From the NCBI GenBank assembly GCA_033558025.1, contig JAUCEF010000007.1, positions 9,052,001 through 9,116,000 of the forward strand: a stretch of DNA of 64,000 nucleotides, in the 5' to 3' direction. This DNA comes from Phytophthora sp. 'mugwort'. Its lineage: Eukaryota; Oomycota; Peronosporomycetes; Peronosporales; Peronosporaceae. Positions 20,623-32,600 of the stretch are shown in pieces. Every line of letters starts with the position of its first letter. Position 1 is the stretch's first letter. The position numbers and the translations under genes are program-made. The notes under the pieces were generated by a model. That model was not told the DNA's origin. It did not search any database and was given only the letters and a program-made list of their open reading frames with translations.

Positions 20623-23600
20623 ATGTTCGGACGCGCGTCCACGCTCTCGAGCCGCGGCTCTATGGACTCAACGGCCAGTAGCTCTACGTCGCTGTCCTCG
20701 TCCTATGCGGCCTACGAGGCCAGCAAGGCCTTCGAGAACGTCGACAGCTCGCTTGTGCCATCCTTCGCGACCATGAACCCATTGGCGCAGGCCGGTAAGA
20801 GCTCGGACGGCCAACGCTGGCAGCCAGTGCCTGGACTCTACCACAGCAAGGAGTCGCTCTACTTCCGCTCGGCCGTGGGGCAGCTATTGCAGCACGCACA
20901 CGCCGAGATCTCCCCAACGGACCTCGAGGTGCGCGCCAACACACCCGAGTTTCGCGTCGAGGACGGCGACTGGGTGGCCCACAAGAACCAGAGCAAGTTC
21001 GCGCTGGACACGCCGCAGTTCCTCAACTGCGTAGCTAGGATCCCCGCTGCGCTCATCATCTCCCAGCATCAAGTGTGCCATGCCGTCCACACGAAGCTGG
21101 TGAGTGGGATTTTGAGGAAACGAGGAGAGGGAATCAAGGCTTTTAAGAAGAGATACATGGAGTTGGACGGTAGCATGCTGGCTTATTACAAGAAGAAGCC
21201 CGAGAAGCACGGCATTCCCCTGAGTAGAGACGAGAAGAAAGCCTACGAGAGAGGATGCATCGATCTGGACAGGGTCTCATCGCTGCAGCCCATGGACAAC
21301 AAGTCGGAGCCGTACGGCTTTTTGCTTGTTACGACAGCAAGGACATGGGTCCTGGCGGCAGAGTCGGAGCCGGAGTATCATCGATGGGTCAAGGCGCTTT
21401 GTGGTGTTGTCAAGTTTACCGCGATTCACGTTATCTACAAGAGGCAGTTCCAGCTGAGAGAGGTGAACGCCCAAGCTATTACAGACGTGATGATGGCTGT
21501 GACGACTAGTGATACGGTGGGGGAGATTGTGGAACACATTTTCAACTGCTACAAGCAGGCGCTGGATGCGGCGCCACTGAAGCCGTACGACCCTACTGAG
21601 TACTTGCTGAAGATCACAGGATTCCGTGACTACATGATCGATCGGTATCGGACACTGAACGAGTATGTTCACGTTAGAGAATGTCTACTGACGAAGAAGA
21701 CGATCAGGCTGACGGTGGTTCACAAGTCCATTATTCGTGAGACGGCGATGCTGAATCTCAGTATTCGCAACAACCTTCAGCTAGCAGGCGATCCTAGAAT
21801 GAGCAAGAGCTCAAATCAATTTGATGAAGTTATGGAAACGGAGAGGTTTGCGACGTTGCAAATGACGACATTAGGGGAGATTGACTGGGACCAGTCTCAA
21901 CCGTGCCGAAAGGCGCCGATCCCTAGTGTGATGGTCCAAGAGCCGTTTGCTATCCGAATTCACCGCGTGCTAAACATTCCACGCACCACGTGTGTGCTAA
22001 AGAGAACAAGTGAGGCCGCCAACGTCAGTCGAGTTGAGCTGGCCAGCGCTAGTGTGGTGGTTCGCATCGCACTTTACGATGGAGGCCAGCTGGTCGACAA
22101 TTCAGTGGTGGACACGGCCGATGTTCGTCTGAAAGCGCAACGAAACGATCTGCTATTTGTCGAATGGAGCAATCCCGTGTGGCACAGATTCAACATTAAT
22201 ATTTGCGATGTAACGCGAACGATGCGAGTGGAATTGACTGTAATTGGTGTTAAGAAGGTTATTGGCGCCTCCCGATCAAATGGACAAGAAGAAAAAATGC
22301 TGGTAACTGGAATTAACGCGTTCGAAGTCGACGGGCAGCTTATGCAAGGTCGAACTTACGTCCGTATGCTGAGTAACTTGCACTCTTGCGTTCAAGGTCC
22401 GATACCACATATTGCACTACCGAACGAGCCGCTGATTCACGTCGAGTTTTGCAAGTTTGATGCCGTCATAGTGTTCGATTGGAGCGACACGAATTTAGGT
22501 TCTTCAAGCATTCGGCCGCACCGAGCTAGTATCGTCCAGAGTAGCCGATCCAGCATGCTCCACAAGGAAGGGTGGCTTCGCAAGGTGGGGAATTACAAAA
22601 GCTTAACCCGTTGGCGGCGCCGCTGGTTTATTGTCGATCAAAGCACCTGTTCGTTGAGCTACGCTGATGATCAAATTGCTGTACACAAACAGATTTCATT
22701 GAAAAACTGTTCTGTCAGCACAGCCGATGATATGAACCAGACATTTACTACGGCACCTGTAAACAGCGGCACACGACGAGTCCGACAAACTTGGTGCTTT
22801 AAAGTGCGACCGATGGGTTCATCACGAGAGTACATCATGTCGGCGGACACGAAACAGTCTCGCGAGGCGTGGATGCTTGCAATCCAAACGGTTGCCAGTA
22901 ATGGAACCATGTTTAGCGAAACGATTACTCTTGGAGAGGCAAATAACGGAGATGTGTTGCTTCGCGAGGAAAGTCCACGCGCCAGCAGCACCAGTGACCA
23001 GTTCAGTAGGCTCAGTGTTTCTTCCAAGCAGCGTCGTCAATCCGGTTCATATGGCAGTGATAGCTCCAACCAGCGTGACTCGTGCCTAAATGACCTGCGT
23101 AAACTTATTCTTATGGATCCGCTGTATAGCTTCAGCCCGTATCAGAAGACTCAATTGTGGATGTACCGAGAGGACCTGATCGACATATTCCCAGCGTTGC
23201 CTCGTGTGTTGACATGTGTTCACTGGGATGATCTTATTGAAACCGAAGAAGCGTTATCGTTGTTACCGCGCTGGGCTGAGCCGGATCACCAAGCAGCGTA
23301 CATCGAGCTCCTCAGTGGCGAATTCGCTCATGAAGGTGTGCGCACCTTTGCGGTGCAAAAGCTTGGTCAGATGGCTGATACGACTTTCAGCTACTTTTTG
23401 CCGCAGCTTGTGCAAGCTATTAAGTATGAAAACCATCATGCGTCACCTCTGGTTATGCTACTGATCGAACGAGCTATCAAAAACCCAAACCAGATTGGTT
23501 TTGACCTTTTTTGGAGCATGAAAGTGGAATCTCACAATGAGCAGTATCGTGAGCGGTACGGCACGATATTGAACGCGTACTTGGACGTGTGCAGCTCGAA

Positions 23601-24825
23601 GATGCGTGCCATTCTTAAGCTGCAGGACAAGCTTTTCTCGGAGGGCGGAATGCTGGAACGCATTTGCCAGAGTGTGAAAGCGAAGAAGAAGGACGGCGCT
23701 GCTGAAATGAAGCGTGCGATGCAGCAGGGATTGGAGGCGCTGAATGAGCTTCTCCCGGGTTCGTTCCAGCTGCCACTTGATCCTCGTATCGAGGTGGGTA
23801 AGATAATCGTGAGTAAATGCCGCGTGATGGACTCGGCCAAGAAGCCGTTGTGGCTTGTGTTTGAGAATGCCGAGGAGGGAGGCGATCCTGTCACCGTGAT
23901 GTTTAAGGCTGGTGATGATGTTCGGCAAGATTGCCTGACGCTGCAGTTGATCCGTCTGATGGACGAAATGTGGCGTGAAGAGGGTTTAGATTTGGCAATG
24001 GAGCCGTACAAGTGTGTAGCAACGTCCCCGATGACGGGTATTCTTCAAATGGTGCCCAACTCGGTCACGACAGCTGACGTTCACAAACGCGGCGGCATTA
24101 TGGGCTCTTTCAAAGACCCCATTTTTGCGGAATGGATTCATGCCAACAATCCGGATGCAAAGAGCCATAGAGCCGCCATTAACTTGTTTACACGGTCGTG
24201 TGCGGGGTACTGCATCGCCACTTACGTCCTTGGAATCGGGGATCGTCATAACGACAACATCATGGTAAGTCGTACCAGCTTGAGTAGTGATCGTTCTTTA
24301 GTCGTCCTACCAACGTTAACCGATCCCTGTGCTTGTAGATCTCTTCAGCCGGTCGCTATTTCCACATCGACTTTGGGCATTTTCTTGGTCACCTCAAGTA
24401 CAGTGTACGCATCATTACGGCACGAGTTTTGCGTCTGATTTTCACATTCTAACGAAACGTGCGGGAATTTTGATCTGTAGATGGGAATGGCGCGCGAGCG
24501 GTCCCCATTCGTCTTCACGAAAGAAATGGCCTATGTCATGGGCGGCACCGAAGGAAAGGACTTTCGTACATTTATAGATATCGCCAGCATCGCGTTCAAT
24601 GTGCTGCGGCGACATATGCATCTGTTAGTATCGCTGCTGCTCCTCATGGTGCCTGCTGATATGCCCGAGCTTACGGGTCGAGATGACATCAACTACATCG
24701 TGCTAACCCTGAGACCTGAGCAATCAGAGGAGCAGGCATGTGAATCACTCCAGAAGGCCGTCGCTGATTGTCTGGGCAGTTGGTCCAGGCGGTTTGACAA
24801 CACCATTCACAACCTCGTCCACTAG
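20623..24825 (+). CDS. PI3-kinase with two PH domains (paralogue B)
   Basis: Three exons, 20623-24264, 24339-24404 and 24481-24825, about 1350 aa. Domain order is as in paralogue A: PH1 (GILRKRGEG...KRYMEL, ~160-265), Ras-binding-like region, C2 (IRIHRVLNIPRTT), PH2 (KEGWLRKVGN), PIK helical and catalytic domains. GDDVRQD, GIGDRHNDN and HIDFGHFLGH are intact. The two introns (74 and 76 nt) fall right after the catalytic loop ATG and inside the activation loop; paralogue A has neither. The loop reads MGMARERSPFVF, again class I/II-like. The region from 23542 to 24071 is nearly identical in DNA to paralogue A. Expected product: membrane 3-phosphoinositides. Confidence 0.88.
23542..24071 (+). 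repeat. Near-identical tract shared with PI3K paralogue A (copy 2)
   Basis: Partner of 11632-12161 in inverted orientation, about 11.4 kb apart. Seven substitutions in 530 bp were counted by eye, four of them clustered near 23763-23792; seven 60-base blocks or more match perfectly. See paralogue A for flanks. Confidence 0.9.
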
Positions 24826-24863
24826 ATACCAACGGATTACATGGGAGTTGAATTTAAAAAAGT

Positions 24864-24884
24864 AAATAATAATAATAATAATAT
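24864..24884. repeat. (AAT)n microsatellite
   Basis: About six AAT units in the 3' flank of PI3K-B. Confidence 0.8.
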
Positions 24885-25063
24885 TTTCTGTACACGATGA
24901 AATTTAGTGCGAAAGAGAGACATACTGTACATTAGAGTGTTGCGGGCAAACCTGGAGCATACCAGAATTTGATGTCTGTCAATCATAATTGCAAGGACAT
25001 AGACTACAAATTGTCTCCTCATACACTCAATGCCTCTATGATTAGGACATCATTAACTTTCTT

Positions 25064-26494
25064 CTAAGCCAGAGTATCAGTCGAGCCGTACTCGAAACTA
25101 TTGTTTCCTGCGTCCACTTTATCATTGTCCACGACAGTTGCTGGGTCCTGGATCAGAGCAGTGAACTCGTTGATTTCGGGTAATGAATCCTGCTGCACCA
25201 TTGCCAGGTTCGACGGAGACAGCCGACCTTGGTGGAAGGAGAAGTTCTCAATCATCTCCGGTTTCGACTGCAGCTTCGCGTACGGCACTTGTCGCCAAGA
25301 ACCATTTTCCGAGTTCTCAGGAATGTGTGAGAGACTGGCACCTCCCGTCACGAAGTAGTATTGACTACGGATCAGTACTGTAAGTTCCTCTTCAATCTGC
25401 AGGAGCCGAGCTTCGAGATCGATATCGTTGGCGTCGAGGCCGAACGGACACTCGATCTCCATGGCGACTTCGTCGGCCATGAACAGGAATGTACCCCATA
25501 AGAAGACCCAAATTGGTGTGTATAGTCCCGAGTTTGGCACGATGACAAACGTGTAGAGCAGCATGTAGGCAGCAAGCAGGAATTGTAAGTACTGCATGTA
25601 GTTGAACGGTATCGGGACATTGGCGATATTGAACACGGTCGTGTACAGGGTCGGCAACTGGGCGATCTTGAGCTGCAAGTTGTTCGCGTTGGGCAGCGTT
25701 AAGTGGCCACGACGGGTGGCAACCTGGACGAGACGCTTGAGCCAGAGCTCTGTAATTGTAGCACGGAGCTTGTGCGGGGTACGACGCACTAAAGCACGAT
25801 ATGATTCCTTGTCCTTCACCTCCTTCTTGTGCTCCGAGCCGCAAGCGTACAGCTCGTCACACTCAGCGTCAGTCAAGACCCCAGAGTCTTTCAGCTTGTC
25901 AATACCGTCGAGACCACGACAGTCATGGAATACAATTGCAATGTATAGGAATACGAGACGTCGGAGTTCCGTGAAGAACGTGCACTTCTCAAGGACGTCC
26001 CGAGGGATCACTTGCTTTTTTTTTTTGTCGCCGAGGTGGGGACGCTTCTTGTCCAGTTCGCTCTCTTCCTCCGGTGTTCGACCAGCTCGTTTCGCAGCCT
26101 CAGCAATGGCTTGGTCGTTCATGTCCTCCACGTTGCGCTCCTTCAGCTCTTCCTTAATGGTCGTGCTCACGTACGCACAGCCCGAGCCCACAATCTCGCG
26201 GGCAGCTTCAGATAACGTCCCCATGGCCACCATACCAGCTCGCCATTGCGCGAAGGCCGAGTTCAAACGGAACGAGATGATGAGACCCAGGAATGTGTTG
26301 AACACTGTTAGTGAGTCCGTGAACGCCGTCGAGTTGCGAGTCGCTACCACGAAAGGGTAATAGTGGTTCGCGACTGCAATAGTCATGGCAATCACCGCCA
26401 TAAAGAGCGCTCGCATCGGGGCTTGGCCGTTCAACGCTGATCCATGCCAACGCAGCAATACCCCCCACAGTCGTGACGTGTCATAGTAGATCAT
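25064..26494 (-). CDS. Bestrophin-like anion channel (copy 1)
   Basis: 476 aa from the ATG at 26494 (MIYYDTSRLWGVLLRW). The frame stays open upstream (to ~26690, including WVWGTFLDCKDGG) and could be an upstream exon, but copies 2 and 3 also begin at MIYYD, so this start is preferred. Membrane helices: AVIAMTIAVANHYYPFVV, then VFNTFLGLIISFRLNSAF with the bestrophin QWRAG motif, LVFLYIAIVFHD, and a pair near MQYLQFLLAAYMLLYTFV and PIWVFLWGTFLFMADEV. The conserved IECPFGLDANDIDLEARL follows. The cytosolic C-terminus has FSFHQGRLSPS and LPEINEFTALIQ. The family forms chloride/bicarbonate channels of plasma or organelle membranes. A charged loop (KKKK) sits between helices 2 and 3. Confidence 0.8.
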   Translation of the reverse strand: MIYYDTSRLWGVLLRWHGSALNGQAPMRALFMAVIAMTIAVANHYYPFVVATRNSTAFTDSLTVFNTFLGLIISFRLNSAFAQWRAGMVAMGTLSEAAREIVGSGCAYVSTTIKEELKERNVEDMNDQAIAEAAKRAGRTPEEESELDKKRPHLGDKKKKQVIPRDVLEKCTFFTELRRLVFLYIAIVFHDCRGLDGIDKLKDSGVLTDAECDELYACGSEHKKEVKDKESYRALVRRTPHKLRATITELWLKRLVQVATRRGHLTLPNANNLQLKIAQLPTLYTTVFNIANVPIPFNYMQYLQFLLAAYMLLYTFVIVPNSGLYTPIWVFLWGTFLFMADEVAMEIECPFGLDANDIDLEARLLQIEEELTVLIRSQYYFVTGGASLSHIPENSENGSWRQVPYAKLQSKPEMIENFSFHQGRLSPSNLAMVQQDSLPEINEFTALIQDPATVVDNDKVDAGNNSFEYGSTDTLA

Positions 26495-26986
26495 GATCGG
26501 GGTCTTCTCTGTTCTTGGACGCAGTTTCCGGAATGAAGCTTTTCCAATGGGGAGGGTCAAACCGTTTTCACCTTCCTTCCAAGGGGTGTTGCCACGCGCA
26601 TCAATAATGCAGAGACCCTGTAGCAAGCCCCCATCTTTGCAGTCCAGAAAGGTGCCCCAAACCCATCCAGCTGTAGTTAGTTGATCTGTGAAATAAATGA
26701 TTCAGGATTCAGGAAAAGCTTAGGTTGCTAGTTGATGGTGAAGGAATTTAGGCTTCCAGATCAGTTTTCCATTTGGTTGGGTAAAAGTGCTGAATTTTCG
26801 TTCCTCGATGTGTGTCAGTTTATGCGGTGTGGGCAACGCGTCGCCATGCGGTGTTCCAGCTGCGGTAAACGTCCTTATACCGACCGTCCAGATGCTCGAC
26901 GCAGAGTATCTCGCATCGCTGTGTGTTTTTGTCTTGCCTTCAGTCTTGAAACCCTCCAGCCACTCGAAAGTCTCTGCTCAAACTAG
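26495..26986. other. Intergenic region between head-to-head bestrophin copies
   Basis: 492 bp. It contains the possible upstream coding extension of copy 1 (26495-26690, minus) preceded by a TTTCACAG acceptor-like site. The rest shows no recognisable gene. Confidence 0.4.
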
Positions 26987-28363
26987 ATGATTTACTATGA
27001 CACGTCGCGTCTTTGGGGAGTGCTAATGCGTTGGCATGGGTCCGCCTTAAATGGTCAAGCCCCGATGCGATCTTTTATTATGGCCATGATCGCCCTGATT
27101 GTTGCCATAGTGAACCACTATCATCCTTTTTGGTTCCTACGCGAAACTCGACGGCGTTTACCGATTCACTCACGGTATTCAACACCTTCCTGGGCCTCAT
27201 CGTTTCGTTTCGCATGAACTTGGCCTTTGCGCAATGGCGCGCTGGTGTAATTGCTGCGGGTTCACTCTCGGAGGCAGTGCGTGATATTTCAGGTTGCGCG
27301 TACGTGAGCACCACGATCAAAACAGAGCTCACAGAGGCTACCAACACATCTGAGATCGAAGCAGACAAGCCTCAAGACACTGGCACAAAAGACAACACTA
27401 AACTGGACCCCAGCGCCAACCATCCGTGGCTTCAAGGTGTCATGTATCTCTCAAGATGTCCTCGAGAAGTGCACGTTCTTCACGGAGCTACGTCGTCTTG
27501 TATTCCTGTACATTGCCATCGTCTTCCATGATTGTCGCGGTATGGATGGCATTGACAAACTTAAGGAAGCTGGGGTGTTGACCGACGCTGAATATGACGA
27601 GCTGTATGCGTGTGGATCGGAGCACAAAAAGCATGTGGAGGACCAGGAGTCATATAGGATAATCGTACGCCGCACTCCGCACAAGCTGCGAGCTACCATC
27701 ACCGAGCTCTGGTTGAAGCGACTTGTACATGTTGCTACGAATCGGGGACACCTCGCGTTACCGAACGCTACCGCCCTCCAGCAGAAACTCGCACGACTGC
27801 CGATCCTTTATACGACGGTGTTTAATATCGCTGACGTCCCGATCCCGCTCAACTATATGCAGTACTTGCAATTCCTGCTCACGGCTTGCATGCTGCTCTA
27901 CACGTTCGTCATCGTGCCAAGATCCGGATTATACACTCCGCTGTGGGTATTCATGTGGGGTACATTTCTCTTCATGGCCGACGAAGTGGCCATGAAGATC
28001 GAATGTCCTTTTGGTCTTGACGCGAATGATATTGATCTAGAGGCGCGGCTTCTGCAGATTGAAGAAGAGCTCACGGTGCTGATCCGTAGTCAATACTACT
28101 TCATGTCGGGAGGTAAGAGTCTCACACGGATTCCGGAGACCTCCGTTCCGGAAAAACGAGTGTCTTTGGACAAAGGTCTGCTGAAGCCTGCGCCGCTCCA
28201 AAGTGATTTTTCATTCCATCAAGGCCGCATCTCGTCCTCGCATGGAGCTGCACTTCATCAGGGATCGTTGCCCGAGATTAACGAGTTTACGAAACTTATT
28301 CAGGATCCAAGCGTGACTAGCAGCAGCAAAAATAGTAGCTACGGGTCGGACTCTGTGGCGTAG
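26987..28363 (+). pseudogene. Bestrophin-like channel copy 2, frame broken twice
   Basis: Homology to copies 1 and 3 is continuous but uses two frames. 26987-~27130 encodes MIYYDTSRLWGVLMRW...NHYHPF. Then a one-base loss in CCTTTTTGG moves homology to the second frame (TRNSTAFTDSL...CAYVSTTIK). Between ~27401 and 27437, in the variable loop, a second shift restores the first frame (SQDVLEKCTFFTELRR...), which runs to the stop at 28361-28363. The distal part is well preserved, including IECPFGLDANDIDLEARL, FSFHQGRIS and LPEINEFTKLIQ. The first break is in a T homopolymer, so an assembly error is possible; otherwise this is a recent pseudogene. No GT-AG intron explains either break. Confidence 0.7.
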
Positions 28364-28591
28364 AGTACTGTACCGCCTTGACAGATTTGTTTTACAATTA
28401 ATTCAACTGTAGTGTTTTGCATTGTTAAGATATCCTGGAAAATGGCTACACTATTTAACTTAAGTGAAAGTTGCAGTCACTTAAGTGGGAGATTGCTATA
28501 ATTCATACGGGCATCAACATAGATAAGCTCGCAGTGTGAGGCTGGAGACAAGAGCCCATTGCCACATCCCGATCCGGAGATTCGTCGAACG

Positions 28592-29568
28592 ATGGTTAAG
28601 GCAAGCGACCGCAGCGCCGCCGAGGTGAAGCGCGTGAACCAGCAACTCGAGGAACGTCACTACGAGTTCCGCTCCAACTGCAACGACGGCGACGGCGACG
28701 CCAGCGCCTGTCACAGCTGGGGCGAGTGGCTGGCGGTTGTGGACAAGAACTATGAGGGCGCGGGTTCGTGCAAGTATTGTAGATTTACGTAGACATGAGG
28801 GTGCTAACAATCACTCTAAATTGTGTCTTTCATCCTGTTGCAGCCAAGATGTACGAGCTCAATTGCTCCAAGAACGGGTACCCGGCCTCGTGCTTCAACC
28901 TCGGCCGACTCAAACGTACGGCCATTGAGGCTGTTGCAATTGATATGGACAATATTGACGACGATTTTACTGGTTTGTGGCGCTTAGTTGCGGGCAAAGG
29001 TGTGGAACAGAACGACCAGGAGGCTTTCAAGCTCTTCGGTGAGTTGGTTAGGTGGATGGATGGTTGCGTGTCATAGACGACGACTGAACGTTTCTTGGTA
29101 GGGAAATCGTGTGCGGATGGCCATGCTGCTGGCTGCCATCACGTGGGTTTTATGCATACGCAGGGCATTGGCTGCGAGAAGGTCGGTGCGCATGGATTTT
29201 GGCTGGGTGGCGGCTCTACAGACAAGTGGTGACACTTTGTTTTCCTTATGCAGGACTTCGCTAAAGGACTGGCGGCTTTCAAGGAGGCATGCGAGCGCGA
29301 TGACGCTAACAGCTGCAACCGTGTGGCGACCATGTACCTATCGCCGGGATTGAACAGCCCCATTAAACGCGACATTCTGCAGGCGAAGACGTATCTGGAG
29401 AAGGCCTGCGACGCTAACTTCGCTCCTGCGTGTCATAACCTGGCCGTGATGTACAAGAAGGGAGACGAGGGTATCCCAAAAGACGAGTCCAAATACGAAG
29501 AATACCGTGTCAAGACGGAGAAGCTTATTGAACAGGCGGGAGGTATGTCCTCCATCAAATCGGCCTAA
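28592..29568 (+). CDS. COA7: COA7-like Sel1-repeat protein (cytochrome c oxidase assembly)
   Basis: Four exons join in frame: 28592-28763, 28844-29038, 29102-29181 and 29254-29568, about 253 aa (human COA7 is 231). It is built of Cys-paired Sel1-like repeats: ACHSWGEWLAVVDKNYEGA / MYELNCSKNGYPASCFNLG / CADGHAAGCHHVGFMHTQG / ACERDDANSCNRVATMYL / ACDANFAPACHNLAVMYKKG. The regular Cys spacing and C-terminal KDESKYEEYRVKTEKL match COA7/SELRC1, an intermembrane-space factor for respiratory complex IV. The exon 3 donor (GTCGGT) is weak, but the frame and repeat pattern support it. It converges on DZIP1 with a 114-bp gap. Confidence 0.8.
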
Positions 29569-29682
29569 GGTAGTCCCTATAGCCGTTGTTGCGCCGTTGA
29601 AGAAAGTGTGAAGAGTGTCAAAAACGAGATAGCAGCAGAGCAGCTCAGTGCCAATTCCAGGTTTGTTTATCTCACACAAATG

Positions 29683-32600
29683 CTACGTCAGCATCACTTC
29701 TTCGATGTCGGAGTCGTCGAAGCTCATTATGCTGTCATTTTGAGCATCTCGGACGATCACGGCGGGAGTACTGAATGAAGATGCAGATCTCTGGATCTCC
29801 TCTGCCTCGTCCTTCGCATCGATATCATCCACCAGGTCCATGACGACTGCGCCAGTTGAAGCCTCTATTGATTTACTCGCGTCTAGGCTCAGAATGCTCG
29901 TGTCAAACGACATCTCCGACGACATCACAATAGACTGCGTGTGGTCTAGTCCTGCTACAGGCCCAATGACTGCACACTCACTGGCTTCGGAAAGTCCATC
30001 CGATTGTAGAGAATCTGTAGGCCGAAGTGAGCTGGAAAACTCGGATCTGGTACTTGACTGCGCGGGGTGAACTGAGATACGCGCTCCCAAGTCTGAGGAA
30101 GAGCAAACGCGCGGATGATGCCATTGAGCGCGCTCTTCATTCTCTTCATTTTGCCGAAGACCTTCATGAATCTCAACTGAAGATGCAGATTTTTCCCCAG
30201 AATGGTTTCTTGCAAGAGAATCCGTTTCCCAGGATGACATTTGCCTGCCGTGCGTAGCTGCGTCCACTCTTATTGACCTGATAAAGTGTGTTGATGTCTC
30301 GCTAGGAAACCTGGATCCCTCAATTCCTTGTAGCTCCTGGTCTATAGTTGATTCGCTAACTGTGGCAGTTTGTGACTCTCCCAATGGAAGTGAAGCAGCA
30401 GTAGGAAGTTCATTATTCGATTGCACACTGCTACCATCATCGCGTTTAGAAAGTGACTCCGCAGGTTTATCCTCTCGGTTTAATGTCTCGTCGCGTTGAC
30501 TTTCCACGGGGTTGTCGACGGTTCTTCGCGCTTCCAGCGAACTCGCTTGCTCGTCTACTTCTGTCGCAACGCAAGCTGCAAAATTATCACTTCGAGGCGG
30601 CATTTTGCATTCCACAAAGTCATTAGCAAGATAGACAGTGCCCTCCGTCACAGCTTCTCCACTCACATCCACCGTAAGTTGGTTATTTGCCGAATAGCGG
30701 CGAGCTGGTGTCATCTTTGAATCGGCTTTGCTATTAGTGACTGGTTTGTGGGCTGTGTGTTCATCCAGTTTGTTTTCAATCAATGGCAGTTCTAAACTGC
30801 GGGATCTCACAGCATCCATTGCGACAACCTGTTGACCGCTCGTAGCGCCACTTGATTGCTTGTCTTGCGTCGAAATCCCAAACACTGCCATCGCCTGCCG
30901 AACGAGTCCTTGACTTATCTCAGATTTTGCCCGGGTATCAATTTTAAAGCGATCCAGCGCTTCCTGTCGTGTCTTCTCCATTGGTACCCACTCCTTCTCG
31001 ATGATTGTATTCACAGCCTTTTCACAGTGTACCATCTTTGACAAAACTTCCGTGGGCAACACTTCTAAATGGCCATGTAAAGCCTGTTGGACAACGTGTA
31101 AATTATCCTCAGATATCCAAGCACTTTTCGCTGGAACGCCAAATCGACGGGAAAACTGCTCAAGTTGGGCAAGGCAACTGGTAACACGTTCTTTTACCAC
31201 GTCCTCGTCATGCTGGAAGCGGCTACGAACATATTTGTGTCGGGAGATCGAGCTATAGTTTCTTGAGACTAGAGCACTCGACATCACTTTGCTTGCCGCG
31301 CTGGTGACAAACACAATGCACATGCCAACGATTAGAATTGCGAACCTTCCAACGGAAAATATGTTGGGGCATAAAACAAAATGGTTACCTTTGTGCATGC
31401 TCGAAAATAGTGTCAAGCAGATCTTGGCTGTGGAGTTGCTGAGTGTAGTCTGGAACGTGTTCATCATCTTTCTGCGTTCCGGACTCAGTAGGCGGTGCCT
31501 TCTCAGCGACAACACTTACATTGACAGTTGCTGAATCCTGCAAAAGCGGCTCGGGCGCAACAGGGCTCGATTCTGGTACATATGCTGGAACTAGATCATC
31601 TATTATGCTCACCTCTGTCTCTACCGGAGGTACTTGTAATAGATCAAGCGTCTGAATACCCACATCCTCGCAACTCGAGATTACAGGATCGGTTCCCGTA
31701 TCCGCATTAACTGGAGAGCATGACATTTCGTTCTCGATTAAAAGAAGGCTGTTCTGCTCGTTCGTTTGTACAGTCTCATGGACCATAGCAATTTGCTCAG
31801 TCTGGGAACCATTTTCTTGCCGTACAACCGTTGAGACCTCACGTGACAACGCCAACTTATCCGCTATTTCCTTCTTTTTTCTTAGCGCAGACAAGTGTAA
31901 GGCTTGGACTTTCGCCAGTTCTTGTCGTGCCGATGTCAACTCCATGTTCACCGTCTCGAGAGTTTGATGTAGACTTTTAATCTCAATCTCCGCCGCGGTT
32001 AATGCATCATTACGTATGTAAGTTAAACTGGTAGGTAAAACAGCGTTAGCAGCAGTTCCCATCATCTTCTTTTTCAGTGAGAGAAACTGGATCTGCTGCT
32101 TCAGATCAGCCAAATCATCTTCAGCCTTCTGCTTCTGCAGGCTAAGATCAGCAAGTTGCCGCTGGGATTCCTCATACTGTTGCTCGATTTTATGCCGAGA
32201 ACTTTTCAGTTCCTCCGCTAGCTTCGTCTCAGTATGCAGCCGTTCGTAGATCTGCGCGACCTTCTGCGCTCCTGCCTCAGCTAATGACCGCACTTTTTCT
32301 TCATGCTCGTGTAGTGCTCTCTCCACCTGCTGTACCATCTTCTGTATCGCAGCCTCGGGCGCCGTCACACCTCCATTCTTCGCCCTATTTTCCTTATCCT
32401 CCACCTCATCACTATACCTCTGTCTCATTTTGTGCTTCATCGGCGTCTCCATCTCAATACTTTCTCCACCATGTCGTCGCACAAGATGTTTCTCCAAATA
32501 CTCGGCCGACGAGAAAAGCTTCCCGCAAAACCCACAACTCCGAGCTTGCTGTACCGCTGGTGTCACCGTCTCGGCCTCATCCTCATCGTCCGTCTCCGCC

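Noticed and set aside
26495..26690. Upstream extension of bestrophin copy 1 as a separate gene
   Set aside because: It is in frame with the channel but has no ATG of its own and no counterpart in copies 2 and 3; left as a possible leader exon.
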